From contig JAVIAB010000041.1 of the NCBI GenBank assembly GCA_032433765.1, positions 76,158,232 through 76,222,231 on the forward strand: a stretch of 64,000 nt of DNA, written 5' to 3'. Below the pieces are notes generated by a model that worked only from the letters and a program-made list of their open reading frames with translations, made no database searches and was not told the origin of the DNA. This document shows positions 32,944-45,580 of this stretch, in pieces. Origin of the DNA: Megaustenia siamemsis. Taxonomy: Eukaryota > Mollusca > Gastropoda > Stylommatophora > Ariophantidae. Both the position numbers and the translations under genes were made by a program. Positions within the stretch are counted from its first letter, which is position 1, and each line of letters begins with the position of its first letter.

Positions 32944-33044
32944 CTGTAAACAAAACTTTCTCTGGTTGATGAGGGCAGTGTAGTTTTGTTGTACGTCAGC
33001 ATACAGATTTGTAGACGTATAGTTTATTTTGTGTGTTTCTTTTC

Positions 33045-33440
33045 ATTGTAATCCACTTGTTCTATGGATGCAAATATATGTCTCTGGAAGAAAAGGATAA
33101 CTGCAATCCACTTGTTCTATGGAAGTAAATATATGTCTCTGGAAGAAAAAGTTAACTGCAATCCACTTGTTCTATGGAAGTAAATATATGTCTCTGGAAG
33201 AAAAGGTTAACTGCAATCCACTTGTTCTATGGAAGTAAATATATGTCTCTGGAAGAAAAGGTTAACTGCAATCCACTTGTTCTATGGAAGAAATATATGA
33301 CTCTGGAAGAAAAGGTTAATTGCAGTCCACTTGTTCTATGGAAGTAAATATATGTCTCTGGAAGAAAAGGTTAATTGCAGTCCACTTGTTCTATGGAAGT
33401 AAATATATGTCTCTGGAAGCGAGCGAAGGAGCGAGCGAAG
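33045..33440. repeat. 54-55-bp tandem repeat, about 7 copies
   Basis: The unit contains GCAATCCACTTGTTCTATGG, AAGTAAATATATGTCTCTGG and AAGAAAAGGTTAACT. Confidence 0.93.
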
Positions 33441-33654
33441 GTTAATTGCAAATAAATGCCAGGGTGAAGAAATCTAATATTTAATGTGAAATTGAAGAGA
33501 TCTAACATGTGACGTGAGCTTGACAAGATTTAACATTTAACAAGCAGGAGATGCGTTTTAATATTTGACAAGAGGGTGAAGAGTTTTAACATGAGACAAT
33601 AGGGTGAAGAAATGTAATATTTGACAATTATGTGAAGAGATTTCACGTGAGCGT

Positions 33655-34080
33655 TATGGTTATAGTTATGAAAGGCCCCGGTATCACTGCAAACGAATTA
33701 AAGTCCATAATTGCTCAACCACCCGTGCCAGCGGAATCATCCGCATTACTATCTCATTTCCCAAACAAAGAAAGGTAGCTGTAGTCCCCATCATGGCAGT
33801 CTCAGTACATGCCAAAAGATATAAGGCGAAACCTCACAGAAAGTGAACACAGCCATCTGTTCTCCGTCATACGATATCATAATTCATCGTAAACAATTTG
33901 AATATCGAAACATGATCAAAACGGATGGAACATCTCACGATGTGCACAGAGCACTTAACTCAGTAGCTCCTGCAACAAGCCGGATTTGGCATATGAGGAA
34001 ACTGCAACAAGGAACACTTTTCATATATAGCTTTTAATGGTTCCTGTCGCCTATCCACCAAATTGACCGGAAGTTCACGT
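33655..34080 (+). repeat. Interspersed repeat R1, copy C
   Basis: Begins near GGCCCCGGTATCACTGCAAA and ends near TTGACCGGAAGTTCACG. It is the most compact R1 copy and serves as reference for A (minus), B (plus) and D (minus). Confidence 0.8.
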
Positions 34081-34464
34081 TCTCCTGAAAATGATGATCG
34101 GCATATTTTTTTTTATGTATAGGGTTTGATGATGTTAAGACAACGTTTTTAACTCCAAATCCGGACACAGTTAGTCGTCGGAATATCCCCGTCACACATC
34201 CAACACAGACTGTAATATCTCCCTGCAACGTGAATTTGTGAAAGTGAGAAGATCTAATATTAACAGTCAATTAATTCTGATCCAGAAATCTGAAACATGT
34301 TTCTTTTCGTATATCTTATGTTATATATAATCAAGTCACTGTCAACATACAATCTATATTTTAATGTTTCTCTTTCTCATACCCTAAAAATGTTAATGGA
34401 ATGAATCGTTGTCTACATGATCCATCCAGAAAAAGGATGTTAAGTGGACAAAAATGCATAATGT

Positions 34465-34535
34465 TATGGTTTTGGAAGGTCCCGGTATCACTATAAACAA
34501 ATTAAAATCCATAATTGCTCAGGTATATTGTCATG
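34465..34535 (+). repeat. Interspersed repeat R1, fragment E
   Basis: Only the left end of R1 remains: GGAAGGTCCCGGTATCACTA, then AAATCCATAATTGCTCA. The interval 34081-34464 shows nothing further. Confidence 0.7.
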
Positions 34536-34722
34536 TGCACGACTTAGTATCACTGGCGCAAATCCGTTATGTGGAACATCAGGTTGACTTTAACGCAGAA
34601 ATCTGCATTGGAGGGCTAAAAGTAATCAGTCTGAAAATGCATATCCTGCAGCGGTCGCGAGAACGTAAACTCCATTCCACCATCTTGAAACCAGAAGCTG
34701 CATTATGTTGTAACTTTCAGTG

Positions 34723-34726
<4 letters not shown>

Positions 34727-34801
<75 letters not shown>

Positions 34802-34812
34802 GTATATATACA
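34727..34812. repeat. (TA)n microsatellite
   Basis: About 35 TA dinucleotides grading into TATACACATG repeats. The long IYIY frames on both strands are spurious. Confidence 0.95.
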
Positions 34813-35013
34813 CATGTATATATACCTGTCAGCCGAATAATACCATTGTTTAGCACATGGTTGTCTTCCTTTGTCATTGATTATTTTTTTGTTTGTTTAA
34901 CCAGACTCAATAGTCTGTTTCCAAAATCACCACTAGGATCTGGAGCATGCTTTTCATAAGCTGTTTTTTTTATATATCGATCTTTGAATATGCAGTCAGC
35001 TATGTATCTCTGG

Positions 35014-35275
35014 GGAGCCACGATAGCTCAGTGGTTAGTGAACTGGACTACAAAAGACAAGGGGTAGGGTTCGATCCCAATCGACGGCTTCCGGGTTCAC
35101 ACAGCCTTTAATGGGTATCGGATTTTTTTCTGGGAAAGTAAAGCGGCACGGGCGTAATACCGACCACATTACCCCAAAAATCATGTGCTGAAGGTCTGTA
35201 AAATGTATGTGATTACTATACCATATTCCCTATACGTCACTTGGCGTGACAGGGGCTCTTTACTTTTTTTTTTTT
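35014..35275 (+). mobile_element. tRNA-derived SINE S1, copy 5 (plus strand)
   Basis: The only plus-strand S1 copy: head GGAGCCACGATAGCTCAGTG, B-box GGTTCGATCCC, central GGTTCACACAGCC, then TTTCTGGGAAAGTAAAG and a T/A-rich end. It is flanked by ATGTATCTCTGG and ATGCATCTCTGG (12 bp, one mismatch). Confidence 0.92.
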
Positions 35276-35484
35276 AATGCATCTCTGGCTGCTCTCAACA
35301 CAGTTGCTGGTGGGTGTCTGGTCCCCCCGTTTACATAGGAATGTTTTCCTAATTTCACTATGACATTTATAATAATATTAATGCAACACTTTGAGAATAA
35401 AAAAATAATTTTAAAAATAATATGTACTTAATATGTGTATGAGTATTTTCACAGAATTAACAATACACTTTTAGGTCGTATATA

Positions 35485-35900
35485 CATTGCATTTAATATT
35501 CTTCTTGTCCTCTTCTTCTTTCCTTCCTCATCTGCCTTTCAGCGTCGATGGGAGACACAATTTTCGGTCTTTTGCTTTTCTGTCTGCCACTGCTGCTATG
35601 TTGTCTAGCGTTTCTATTATTCTATCGATCGATCTATTTCATGTTCGAACTTTTAAGTCTTTGTGCTCCCAATGTTTATTTAAGGCTTGTTGTGTTGTGT
35701 TTTGATCACTCTGCCTTGTTACGTGGCCAAACCCTTTTATCTGTTGTTTCTTTATATATTCAATGGCGGGGGTTATTCCTAGCTTTACGTACTATTTGGT
35801 CAACGAAATATTCCATGTCAACTTTAAAACGACGGTGTTCAAATATCTTCATCTGGAGAAAGCACCTACAAGACAATAAATTCAAATACTAGACACACAG
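35485..35900 (-). mobile_element. LINE tail fragment, family E, copy 1
   Basis: Homologous to 59025-59440 (same strand sense), where the minus frame reads SPKGRPRKRWISEIAEALGD. This copy is more decayed and has no long frame on the minus strand. The plus-strand frame with a hydrophobic start is a shadow. Confidence 0.6.
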
Positions 35901-36016
35901 AATAGCATTGGTTAGACTTTAACTTCAAGCTGAAAGATTAAGAGGAGGTGAAAGGAAGGGGACAGTTTGTTACTCTCTCTTTAATGCAGTAGTAGTGATG
36001 ACTTGCTTCCCCTTAC

Positions 36017-36098
36017 CTCGGATAATTCCTTGGGTAGGCAGGGGAGATAATGTTCTTGACAGTTGTATTGGCCAATAGGTTGGTATCTCCACACAGAA
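36017..36098 (-). CDS. CUB domain 3, first exon
   Basis: An 82-nt exon, phase 1 to 2 (acceptor GTTGCAG|TTCTG, donor CCGAG|GTAAGG). It reads LCGDTNLLANTTVKN, then IISPAYPRNYPR: the first CUB cysteine and the SP.YP..YP turn. NTT is a sequon. Identical in length to the exons at 15953-16034 and 56210-56291. Confidence 0.92.
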
Positions 36099-36641
36099 CT
36101 GCAACACAACACAGTCTTTCATATATTATAGGCGCCACTAGCACATGGAACATACATTTCATTAATGAGTTAATTGTAATCTGCATATGGAACTACAATG
36201 TTGATATATTTATACTAAAATAACATGTTAAAATAAATCACTGTTCTCTCTAACCAGTATCATATTTTGGTCGCTGATATTAGATCTGCTACTGCGTGAG
36301 ATTGTAATGTTATGTTATATCTCACTCACAGAGAAAGCAACAAAATTTAATGTAACCACTTTTAATTCAAAGAAACATAGATATCAATTATATATTACCA
36401 CAGGGTGATGTTAAAATAAATCATTGTTCTCTTCTAACCGATAGCATGTCTTGGTCGTTGATATTAGGTGTGCTACTGAGTGAGATTGTAATGTTATGTT
36501 ATGTCCCTCGTCATAACAGACGGTGTCTTTCTTGCAGGAATCAATAACTGCCTTCAGTCATCTGGTTTGTAATTGATAATTAGGGCGGCCATTCAACCAG
36601 AAATGTTGTAGCACTCGGAAAGATTTGAAAAAAGAATGCAA

Positions 36642-38959
36642 CAAGATTTGTTTATGTGTAGTCCTGACACAGATACATCAGACCATCATTGTCCTAGAGA
36701 CATTGTCTACAAGATTTGTTTATGTGTAGTCCCGACACAGATACATCAGACCATCATTGTCCTAGAGACATTGTCCACAAGATTTGTTTATGTGTAGTCC
36801 CGACACAGATACATCAGACCATCATTGTCCTAGAGACATTGTCCACAAGATTTGTTTATGTGTAGTCCCGACACAGATACATCAGACCATCATTGTCCTA
36901 GAGACATTGTCCACAAGATTTGTTTATGTGTAGTCCCGACACAGATACATCAGACCATCATTGTCCTAGAGACATTGTCCACAAGATTTGTTTATGTGTA
37001 GTCCCGACACAGATACATCAGACCATCATTGTCCTAGAGACATTGTCCACAAGATTTGTTTATGTGTAGTCCCGACACAGATACATCAGACCATCATTGT
37101 CCTAGAGACATTGTCCACAAGATTTGTTTATGTGTAGTCCCGACACAGATACATCAGACCATCATTGTCCTAGAGACATTGTCCACAAGATTTGTTTATG
37201 TGTAGTCCCGACACAGATACATCAGACCATCATTGTCCTAGAGACATTGTCCACAAGATTTGTTTATGTGTAGTCCCGACACAGATACATCAGACCATCA
37301 TTGTCCTAGAGACATTGTCCACAAGATTTGTTTATGTGTAGTCCCGACACAGATACATCAGACCATCATTGTCCTAGAGACATTGTCCACAAGATTTGTT
37401 TATGTGTAGTCCCGACACAGATACATCAGACCATCATTGTCCTAGAGACATTGTCCACAAGATTTGTTTATGTGTAGTCCCGACACAGATACATCAGACC
37501 ATCATTGTCCTAGAGACATTGTCCACAAGATTTGTTTATGTGTAGTCCCGACACAGATACATCAGACCATCATTGTCCTAGAGACATTGTCCACAAGATT
37601 TGTTTATGTGTAGTCCCGACACAGATACATCAGACCATCATTGTCCTAGAGACATTGTCCACAAGATTTGTTTATGTGTAGTCCCGACACAGATACATCA
37701 GACCATCATTGTCCTAGAGACATTGTCCACAAGATTTGTTTATGTGTAGTCCCGACACAGATACATCAGACCATCATTGTCCTAGAGACATTGTCCACAA
37801 GATTTGTTTATGTGTAGTCCCGACACAGATACATCAGACCATCATTGTCCTAGAGACATTGTCCACAAGATTTGTTTATGTGTAGTCCCGACACAGATAC
37901 ATCAGACCATCATTGTCCTAGAGACATTGTCCACAAGATTTGTTTATGTGTAGTCCCGACACAGATACATCAGACCATCATTGTCCTAGAGACATTGTCC
38001 ACAAGATTTGTTTATGTGTAGTCCCGACACAGATACATCAGACCATCATTGTCCTAGAGACATTGTCCACAAGATTTGTTTATGTGTAGTCCCGACACAG
38101 ATACATCAGACCATCATTGTCCTAGAGACATTGTCCACAAGATTTGTTTATGTGTAGTCCCGACACAGATACATCAGACCATCATTGTCCTAGAGACATT
38201 GTCCACAAGATTTGTTTATGTGTAGTCCCGACACAGATACATCAGACCATCATTGTCCTAGAGACATTGTCCACAAGATTTGTTTATGTGTAGTCCCGAC
38301 ACAGATACATCAGACCATCATTGTCCTAGAGACATTGTCCACAAGATTTGTTTATGTGTAGTCCCGACACAGATACATCAGACCATCATTGTCCTAGAGA
38401 CATTGTCCACAAGATTTGTTTATGTGTAGTCCCGACACAGATACATCAGACCATCATTGTCCTAGAGACATTGTCCACAAGATTTGTTTATGTGTAGTCC
38501 CGACACAGATACATCAGACCATCATTGTCCTAGAGACATTGTCCACAAGATTTGTTTATGTGTAGTCCCGACACAGATACATCAGACCATCATTGTCCTA
38601 GAGACATTGTCCACAAGATTTGTTTATGTGTAGTCCCGACACAGATACATCAGACCATCATTGTCCTAGAGACATTGTCCACAAGATTTGTTTATGTGTA
38701 GTCCCGACACAGATACATCAGACCATCATTGTCCTAGAGACATTGTCCACAAGATTTGTTTATGTGTAGTCCCGACACAGATACATCAGACCATCATTGT
38801 CCTAGAGACATTGTCCACAAGATTTGTTTATGTGTAGTCCCGACACAGATACATCAGACCATCATTGTCCTAGAGACATTGTCCACAAGATTTGTTTATG
38901 TGTAGTCCCGACACAGATACATCAGACCATCATTGTCCTAGAGACATTGTCCACAAGAT
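36642..38959. repeat. 68-bp satellite, 34 nearly identical copies
   Basis: The unit contains ACAAGATTTGTTTATGTGTA, GTCCCGACACAGATACATCA and GACCATCATTGTCCTAGAGA, then CATTGTCC. Apart from the first one or two units (gtcctgac, attgtctac) I see essentially no variation over 2.3 kb. It lies in a CUB-gene intron. The length is not a multiple of three and there is no ORF through the array. Confidence 0.97.
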
Positions 38960-38962
38960 TTT

Positions 38963-40081
38963 ATTCTTTGACAAGCCTTTCCAAATTTCAGGTACCATAC
39001 AGAAATAACAATTGCTGACATGATTTTTGGACTTTCTCCAAATCATTGAAACTGCAAAAGGAATAGTGTTAAAAATAATGTGCCTTTTGCCACCCAGCTA
39101 CTGTTTAAGATGTGTTCATATACGTGTTGCAACATATGTGTTTCACTTAGCTCGTAATCTGATCTGGTTACAGCCATAATATAAATTGTAGACTTTCCTA
39201 AAGGCTGCAGTCACATTTTGTTTATATGAAATAACAGTTACTTCACCATACATATAGCAGACGTTATCTATACGTTTAACAAACATCCTGGGGATTTCTT
39301 CATTATATTTGATACGGACATAAGAATATGCTTCGCATTGAGTGGATGCACCTATATTGATGCATTTTACGTTAACAACCTAACCTGGATATATCGCGCC
39401 GTGCACGCGGTTTTTCCGAGAGTGTTGATGGCTAACAGTTTGGCAGGGTCTGCCAATACGGAAGGGACCTGAAAAAGATGGACAAACCTGACATTTAGGT
39501 GGCTTTTAGAAACAATCACTCACAGGAAATTGATAATGAGTTAGAAGTGGAAAAGAATGCATTACGTTCCATCAATGTCGAACAATAAGTAGATGAACAC
39601 TTTGATGGTTGCTGGAACGGGTGGAAGAGCGGATATGTGGATGCCCTGATTGCATTGATGTCAGTATGAACTAGACCAAAGAAGAAGAAAAACTACCCAC
39701 AAATGATGTTTGAATATTAGAGATAGACTATTTCTACAGAGTGCCGATGCAAACATAGGTATGATTAAATCATTTATTCCCTTTGCGCTTTTTTTTGTCA
39801 AAGGCACAAATGATGCAAATCTGCCACTAAAATTACATCGCACATATCTAAGGACTATAGTCGAAAGTGTATGTTGGAAACAAGAGCCAACTGGGATTTT
39901 TAAATGTCTCTTTCGTTCTCAATATCCTAGTTATAATTAAGGTTAACTTTTTCTTCTTTGAATCATTGTGGCCATTAGCCTGTGTCATTTGTAGTAAAAA
40001 AAAATAATGTCTGCTAAAAATGGCCATAATTACAGAGGCTAATAAATAGCATGCTATTGAAATGTGTTCCCATGAAAGTAC
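38963..40081. other. No recognisable feature
   Basis: Intron between the 68-bp satellite and the CUB exon at 40082. Frames of 60-76 codons near 39.7 kb overlap on both strands and have no recognisable motif. Confidence 0.45.
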
Positions 40082-40240
40082 CTGATTTATCCTTGGATGA
40101 GTACTCCAATTTAAAACCCCTGTAGTTATTAAATTCAGTCGACCGAAAAGCGACAGTCACGTATTTGCCAGTGCTTATGACCGTTTTATTTCTAATACGG
40201 TTACACCAATAAGCGATTGAGGGATATATTGTGCTGGGAC
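40082..40240 (-). CDS. CUB domain 2, C-terminal exon
   Basis: A 159-nt exon, phase 1 to 1 (acceptor TCTACAG|GTCCC, donor AATCAG|GTACTT). It reads GPSTIYPSIAYWCNR, NKTVISTGKYVTVAFRS, then NYRGFKLEYSSK. It has the fourth cysteine (WCN; the usual Gly after Cys is Asn), STG.Y and the GFKLEYSS strand. NKT is a sequon. Confidence 0.93.
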
Positions 40241-40359
40241 CTGTAGATGGAAAGAATAAATCGTGAATGTCATTTCAGCTCAACAAACACTATTAACCTT
40301 TTAGGAGTATTTGACATTCAATGTCAAGAATTTGTTTTTCTTCAAGCCTGGAAATATTC

Positions 40360-41262
40360 ACATGCCAGTCGGTGTGGAAACACCTTTTGTCTTGTGACGT
40401 GTGTTATATCTACTACGATAAGGACTGCAACTGCCATGTGTGTTATATCTGCTACGATGAGGACTGCAACTGCCTTGTGTGTTATATCTGCTACGATGAG
40501 GACTGCAACTGCCATGTGTGTTATATCTGCTACGATGAGGACTGCAACTGCCTTGTGTGTACGATGACTGCAACTGCCTTGTGTGTTATATCTGCTACGA
40601 TGAGGACTGCAACTGCCTTGTGTGTTATATTTGCTACGATGAGGACTGCAACTGCCTTGTGTGTTATATCTGCTACGATGAGGACTGCAACTGCCTTGTG
40701 TGTTATATCTACTACGATGAGGACTGCAACTGCCTTGTGTGTTATATCTACTACGACGATGACTGCAACTGCCTTGTGTGTTATATCTGCTACGATGAGG
40801 ACTGCAACTGCCTTGTGTGTTATATCTGCTACGATGAGGACTGCAACTGCCTTGTGTGTTATATCTGCTACGATGAGGACTGCAACTGCCTTGTGTGTTA
40901 TATCTACTACGATGATGACTGCAACTGCCTTGTGTGTTATATCTGCTACGATGAGGACTGCAACTGCCTTGTGTGTTATATCTACTACGATGAGGACTGC
41001 AACTGCCTTGTGTGTTATATCTGCTACGATGAGGACTGCAACTGCCTTGTGTGTTATATCTGCTACGATGAGGACTGCAACTGCCTTGTGTGTTATATCT
41101 ACTACGATGAGGACTGCAACTGCCTTTCTTTGTTTAGATATTCGATAAGTTGTTAATTCGTATGATTCCACTGGCACGAGCAGTTGTGCAATAATGAATG
41201 TCCATTCGTTTGTAGTGATACCAGGGTCTTCGAATAACCATAATCATAACCATTGAGTAGTT
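40360..41262 (-). repeat. Interspersed repeat R1, copy D, swollen by a 39-bp expansion
   Basis: Both ends match R1: the left near GACGTGTGTTATATC and the right through TTAATTCGTATGATTCCACT to CCAGGGTCTTCGAATAACC. In between, one R1 segment is repeated about 18 times. Confidence 0.8.
40398..41128. repeat. 39-bp minisatellite, about 18-19 copies
   Basis: The unit contains ACTGCAACTGCCTTGTGTGT, then TATATCTGCTACGATGAGG. The same single-copy segment occurs in R1 copy A at about 9680-9710 (GGCTACGATGAGGACTGCAAC), which identifies the source. A length of 13 codons keeps several frames open (up to 275 codons), so these ORFs are not evidence of a protein. Confidence 0.95.
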
Positions 41263-41639
41263 CACGATAAACCTACTATATTTACATCAAATGTAATGTT
41301 TTCTTAAACTGTAAAACTTGTATGTTTAACCGGTAAAATTATATTCCCTTGACATAACTTATTTTGTATGTTAGATTTCTAAATCTTATTTTTGTCTATA
41401 AAAAATTTGCCAAAATTTATAAGAACACCATATTTTTTTTTTTTTTTTAAATTTGCATTAATAGCAAGGAACAGTTGTGCAGGCTTTTGTGCATGGGTGA
41501 CACCATAAAAAAATAATTAATTCTCGGGATGTTCATTTTAATGAATAAAAGTCTGAGAGCTAGACCCACTTAAACCAGCAGATAAAACAACTCTAAATCT
41601 AAGATCTTTAATGAACTGTGGACACGTATAAACACACTC

Positions 41640-42070
41640 TTCTACCATGGATCACAATTTTATTGTTTCTTGCTTTGATGGTGCAGGCTGTCATAGATTG
41701 ACTTGTCCATCTTTTGATGTTACTCGTCCATGTTAGTCTTGGTCTGCCTCTTTTACCTTGTATTTTCCCTTCCAATATTATTTTTAGTAGGCTGTTGTGT
41801 CTTCTAACATGCCCCAAAAATGTCACTTGTCTTTTCTTGATTGTATTTAGTAGTTCTCTTTTTATTTTCAGTTGTTTTAAAACTTGAGTGTTTGTTATCT
41901 TTTCTTTCCATCCAATTCTACCTATTCTTCTATAAATCCACATTTCAAAGGCTTCAATTTTCTGTTCTGTTTTCTTGTCTAATGTCCATGTTTCAGCACC
42001 ATACAGGAATATTGAGAAGATGTAGCATTTTGCCCTTCTTAGTTTCAGCCCTGCTGATATACATAGACAT
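41640..42070 (-). mobile_element. RTE-like LINE family A, copy 2: 3' part
   Basis: The minus strand reads AETWTLDKKTEQKIEAFEMW, RIGRIGWKEKITNT, LLNTIKKRQVTFLGHVRRHN and GKRGRPRLTWTSNIKRW. It continues the element at 42752-45580 after an interrupting composite element. The extreme 3' end is divergent. Confidence 0.85.
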
Positions 42071-42071
42071 A

Positions 42072-42751
42072 GGGACATCTCTCTCTCTCTCTCTCTCTCT
42101 CTACGATCAGGACTCAATCAGAGTAGGATTCCAGACTCTCACATGAAGTCAGCTGTCAGGTTAATTGTCTTGATCGCCCCCACAGACAGAACATCACAAT
42201 TAGAGTATGGCAGATCCACTTTGATTGAACACCCGTTAAAACGTTTCACTGTGTTCTGCGCCAGTGGCCCAGTGTATCCGATTTCAGTCAGCATTTTATT
42301 CGGGTTTGCTTTCCTTAGCCTTTGATTGTCCCAATCTTCCTGCAAGGCAGCAGATGATCTTTTCTGTAGGGGGATTCTGCCCTTAGATAGTCGGCTCTCC
42401 CAGGTTTACGAGCACTATCTGCACGAGTCACTAGAGGTGACAAACACAGACACGCACACAGCAATACGAGGCATGACTAACACTGACACACATCAAGATA
42501 TATGACACATGACTAACATAAACATACACATAAAGATATTAGATATGACTGACATAGACATGTTCACACAAAGATATGACACATGCCTAACATAGACATG
42601 CACACAAAGATATGAGATATGACCAATATAAACATGCGCACACAAAGATATGATATGTGACTAACATAGCCATGCACACACAAAGATATGAGATGTGACA
42701 TACACAGACATGCACACACAAATGTATGAGATATGACTAACGTAAACATAT
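42072..42751 (-). mobile_element. Composite minisatellite element M, copy 1
   Basis: Read on the minus strand: a minisatellite of about 38 bp (TTAGTCATATCTCATATCTT and TGTGTGTGCATG), then a roughly 330-bp unique block (GACTCGTGCAGATAGTGCTC to TCTGATTGAGTCCTGATCG), then (GA)n. The second copy at 48625-49687 is in the opposite orientation and keeps the same order of variant repeat units. It interrupts LINE family A copy 2. The apparent ORF in the unique block accumulates mainly amino-acid-changing differences, so it is probably non-coding. Confidence 0.75.
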
Positions 42752-45580
42752 CTTTTGTTTATGATCATTGTTTTAGTATTTTGATATTCATATCTAGTCC
42801 ATATTTTTTGCTTGTTATGTTTATCGCATTAAGCAATTGTTGTAGGTCTTTAGGATGTTCTGCTAGTAGAACTGTATCATCATTATATCTCAGGTTATTG
42901 ATTATCTTTCCATTAATGTTTAGGTCTGGTATCTCTGAGATGTTTTTAAAGATTTGCTCAGTGTGTAGATTGAACAAGCTTGGTGATAGGATGTATTTTT
43001 GTCTTACTCCTATTTTTATGTCCATGGGTGTAGAGTTCTCCTTGTTATAATTTATTATTGCTGTTTGCTCCCAGTACAAATTACATATTAGTCGTATGTC
43101 TGTGTCGTCTAGATTTATATCATTTAGGCAGTCTATAAGTTGATTATGGTGTATTCTATAGAAAGCTTTGATGTAGTCTAAGAAGCAGGCATATATTGGT
43201 TTGTTTACTTCTATGTACTTTTCAATCAATGTACTCATGCTAAATATGGCTTCTTTAGTGCCACTGTTTTTCCTGAATCTAATTTGTTGTTCATCTAATT
43301 CAGTATTGATTTTATTTTGAATCCTTCACTGTATAACTTTTAGTAAAATTTGTGTAACATGGCTCATTAATTTTATTGTTCTGAAATCACTGCATTCAAC
43401 TGCACCATTCTTTTTAGGCAATGCAATGGAAGTTGATGTTTTTAGTTCGTTTGGTATGTATCTTGTATGGTATATGTCATTGCATATTTCTGTGACCACT
43501 TCGATGCCAAAATCTTCTAGAGCCTGTAGCATCTCTATCTGTATATTGTCAGGTGCTGCTGCCTTTCCCGTTTTCATTGTTTTTATAGCTTTTTCTACTT
43601 CAGATTTCAGGATTTTATAGTTGTATGTACATTTTATGTCTGGCTTTTTGTCCCTTTCGTCATGAAATAATTATGTTATATATTCCTGCCATCTATTTAT
43701 TATATTTTTGTTGCCTGTTAGCATTCTTCCCTCTTTGCTAGCAATACATCCGTTTCCGGCATCTTTTTTGCCTTTATTAGTCATTCGCTTTATTTCTGTG
43801 TGCATCTCTCTTAAGTTTTGTTTACTTTCCATAGTTTCGACTTCTTTGGTTGAGCCAGTCTTCTTTTGCCTTTTTGCACATTCTCCGTATTTCATTGTCA
43901 ATATCCTTGTATCTGGCAGTGTTTTTCGCATGTCTTCTTTCTTCCATTTTTTCTAAGATTTTATCAGTTATCCATTTTTGTTTTTTGTTGCTTTCCTTTT
44001 TGGGCAAGGTGTTGCAGGATTCTTGCATGCTGTATCTTATGCATTGCCATTTTGTTGTGACGTTTTCCTCTTCTGTACTGCTCAATCCCCTCTTCTAGCA
44101 GCTTCTGATATGTGTTCTTTACTTATACAGTATACGTTTCTTTTTAACATCTTTCTGGCTTAACGCTTTTATATCTATTGGTGCTGCTGAATTAGTTTTT
44201 TGCTTGTTTCTCTTTAATTTGATTTTCATTTTTATCATTACAGGATTGTGATCTGAATTAATATCTGCTCTTGGGTAGGTTTTGGCTTTCTTGACGCTGT
44301 TCCTGATTTTGTCTTTTATCATTATGTAGTCTATTTGATTCCTCTTCTTGTCTCCAGGGCTTTTCCATGTGTATAATTTCCGTTTCTCTTGCTCAAAGAA
44401 GGTGTTGCCTATTATCAGTCTGTTTTATTCACAAAATTGTATTAATCTTTCTCCTCTTTTATTCCTTTGTCCTAGACCATGATTTCCTATAATGGTCTAT
44501 ATTTACCTTTTCCTACTTTAGCGTCATATCACCCATTACAATCAAGATGTCTGATGATTTCACTTGCTTCATAACTGTGTTTAGATCATCATAGTATGCC
44601 TCTATTTGTTCGTCTGTATAGTCTTGAGTAGGTGCGTATGTCTGTATTATTGCTATGTTAAATGGTTTTGCCTTCATTTTTATTAGTATAATCCTATCAT
44701 TGTATGTCCAGTGGGTATTTATATATTATTGTGGCGCTCGTTTTATTAGAACGCCTACTCCTCTTTGATGTTCTGTTGTGTTACCTGAATATATAAATGT
44801 ATATTTATCGTCTTGTATGTATCCACTTTCCTTCCATCTTGTTTCTGATGTGCCTAAGAAATCTATGTTTAATCGCTCTGCTTCTATCATTATATTTTCT
44901 AATTTACCTGGTTGGTATACGGTCCTAACATTCCATGTAGCTATTTTTAATTCGTTCTTAAAACAATAGTTAGAATTTATCTCAATGGCTTTCTTTGGAG
45001 TGTTACGTGATGAGGCTCCAGTATCTTTCACGGTGGTCTGCCATATTCGTCTTTCGTGTTCTGAATATGCCTCATGTGTACCACACACTTTCGTGTTCTG
45101 AATATGCCTCATGTGTACCACACACTTTCGTGTTATGAATATGCCTCATGTGTACCACACACTTTCGTGTTATGAATATGCCTCATGTGTACCACACACT
45201 TTCGTGTTCTGAATATGCCTCATGTGTACCACACACTTTGCTGTTTTCGCTTTCTGGGCCGTTGATTATTTCTGATTTATCCGCCCCATCCACCGTCACA
45301 GACTTTTTATATTCGGGTTGAACACACCCGGCGGCGCAATTTTTTGTCGAACCATGTGCTTGACTATCGAACCGCGAACACATGACACAAAGAAGAATAA
45401 ATCATATTCCACTTAAATATCGGTAATCACAGTTTATCCACACCTCCGAAATAAAACATGCACCAAACGAGGAATAGCAACACATAATTTCATAACTCGA
45501 CTGTCACGTAAATCATTTAAATATATCGGCAAGAGCCGAAATATAAAAACGACTGCACGTAGCCGCCTTGACACCGGAAC
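42752..45580 (-). mobile_element. RTE-like LINE family A, copy 2: 5' UTR, endonuclease and RT
   Basis: On the minus strand from about 45580: the same 5' end as the full-length copy (TTCCGGTGTCAAGGCGGC), then ATWNVRTVYQPGKLENIM and LGTSETRWKE (endonuclease), SDHNPVMIK, then RT pieces with KAFYRIHHNQ, ENSTPMDIKIGVRQ and LRYNDDTVLLAE. Motif C is YNDD rather than YADD. Many stops and frameshifts. A 37-bp expansion sits in the 5' region at 45050-45240. Confidence 0.88.
45050..45240. repeat. 37-bp minisatellite inside a LINE 5' region, about 5 copies
   Basis: The unit contains CCTCATGTGTACCACACACT, then TTCGTGTTCTGAATATG. The full-length LINE has this segment once (around 54950-54990), so the array is an expansion within this copy. 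Confidence 0.93.

Noticed and set aside
35014..35110. Functional tRNA gene
   Set aside because: A- and B-box similarity is present, but the sequence continues into the SINE body, lacks a proper acceptor stem, and is one of seven retroposed copies.
36642..38959. CRISPR-like array (34 regular repeats)
   Set aside because: The units are identical head-to-tail copies without variable spacers, in a eukaryotic intron. It is a satellite.
40321..41177. 275-codon and 215-codon Cys- or Ala-Val-rich repeat proteins
   Set aside because: A 39-bp minisatellite (13 codons) inside repeat R1; several frames on both strands are open at once.
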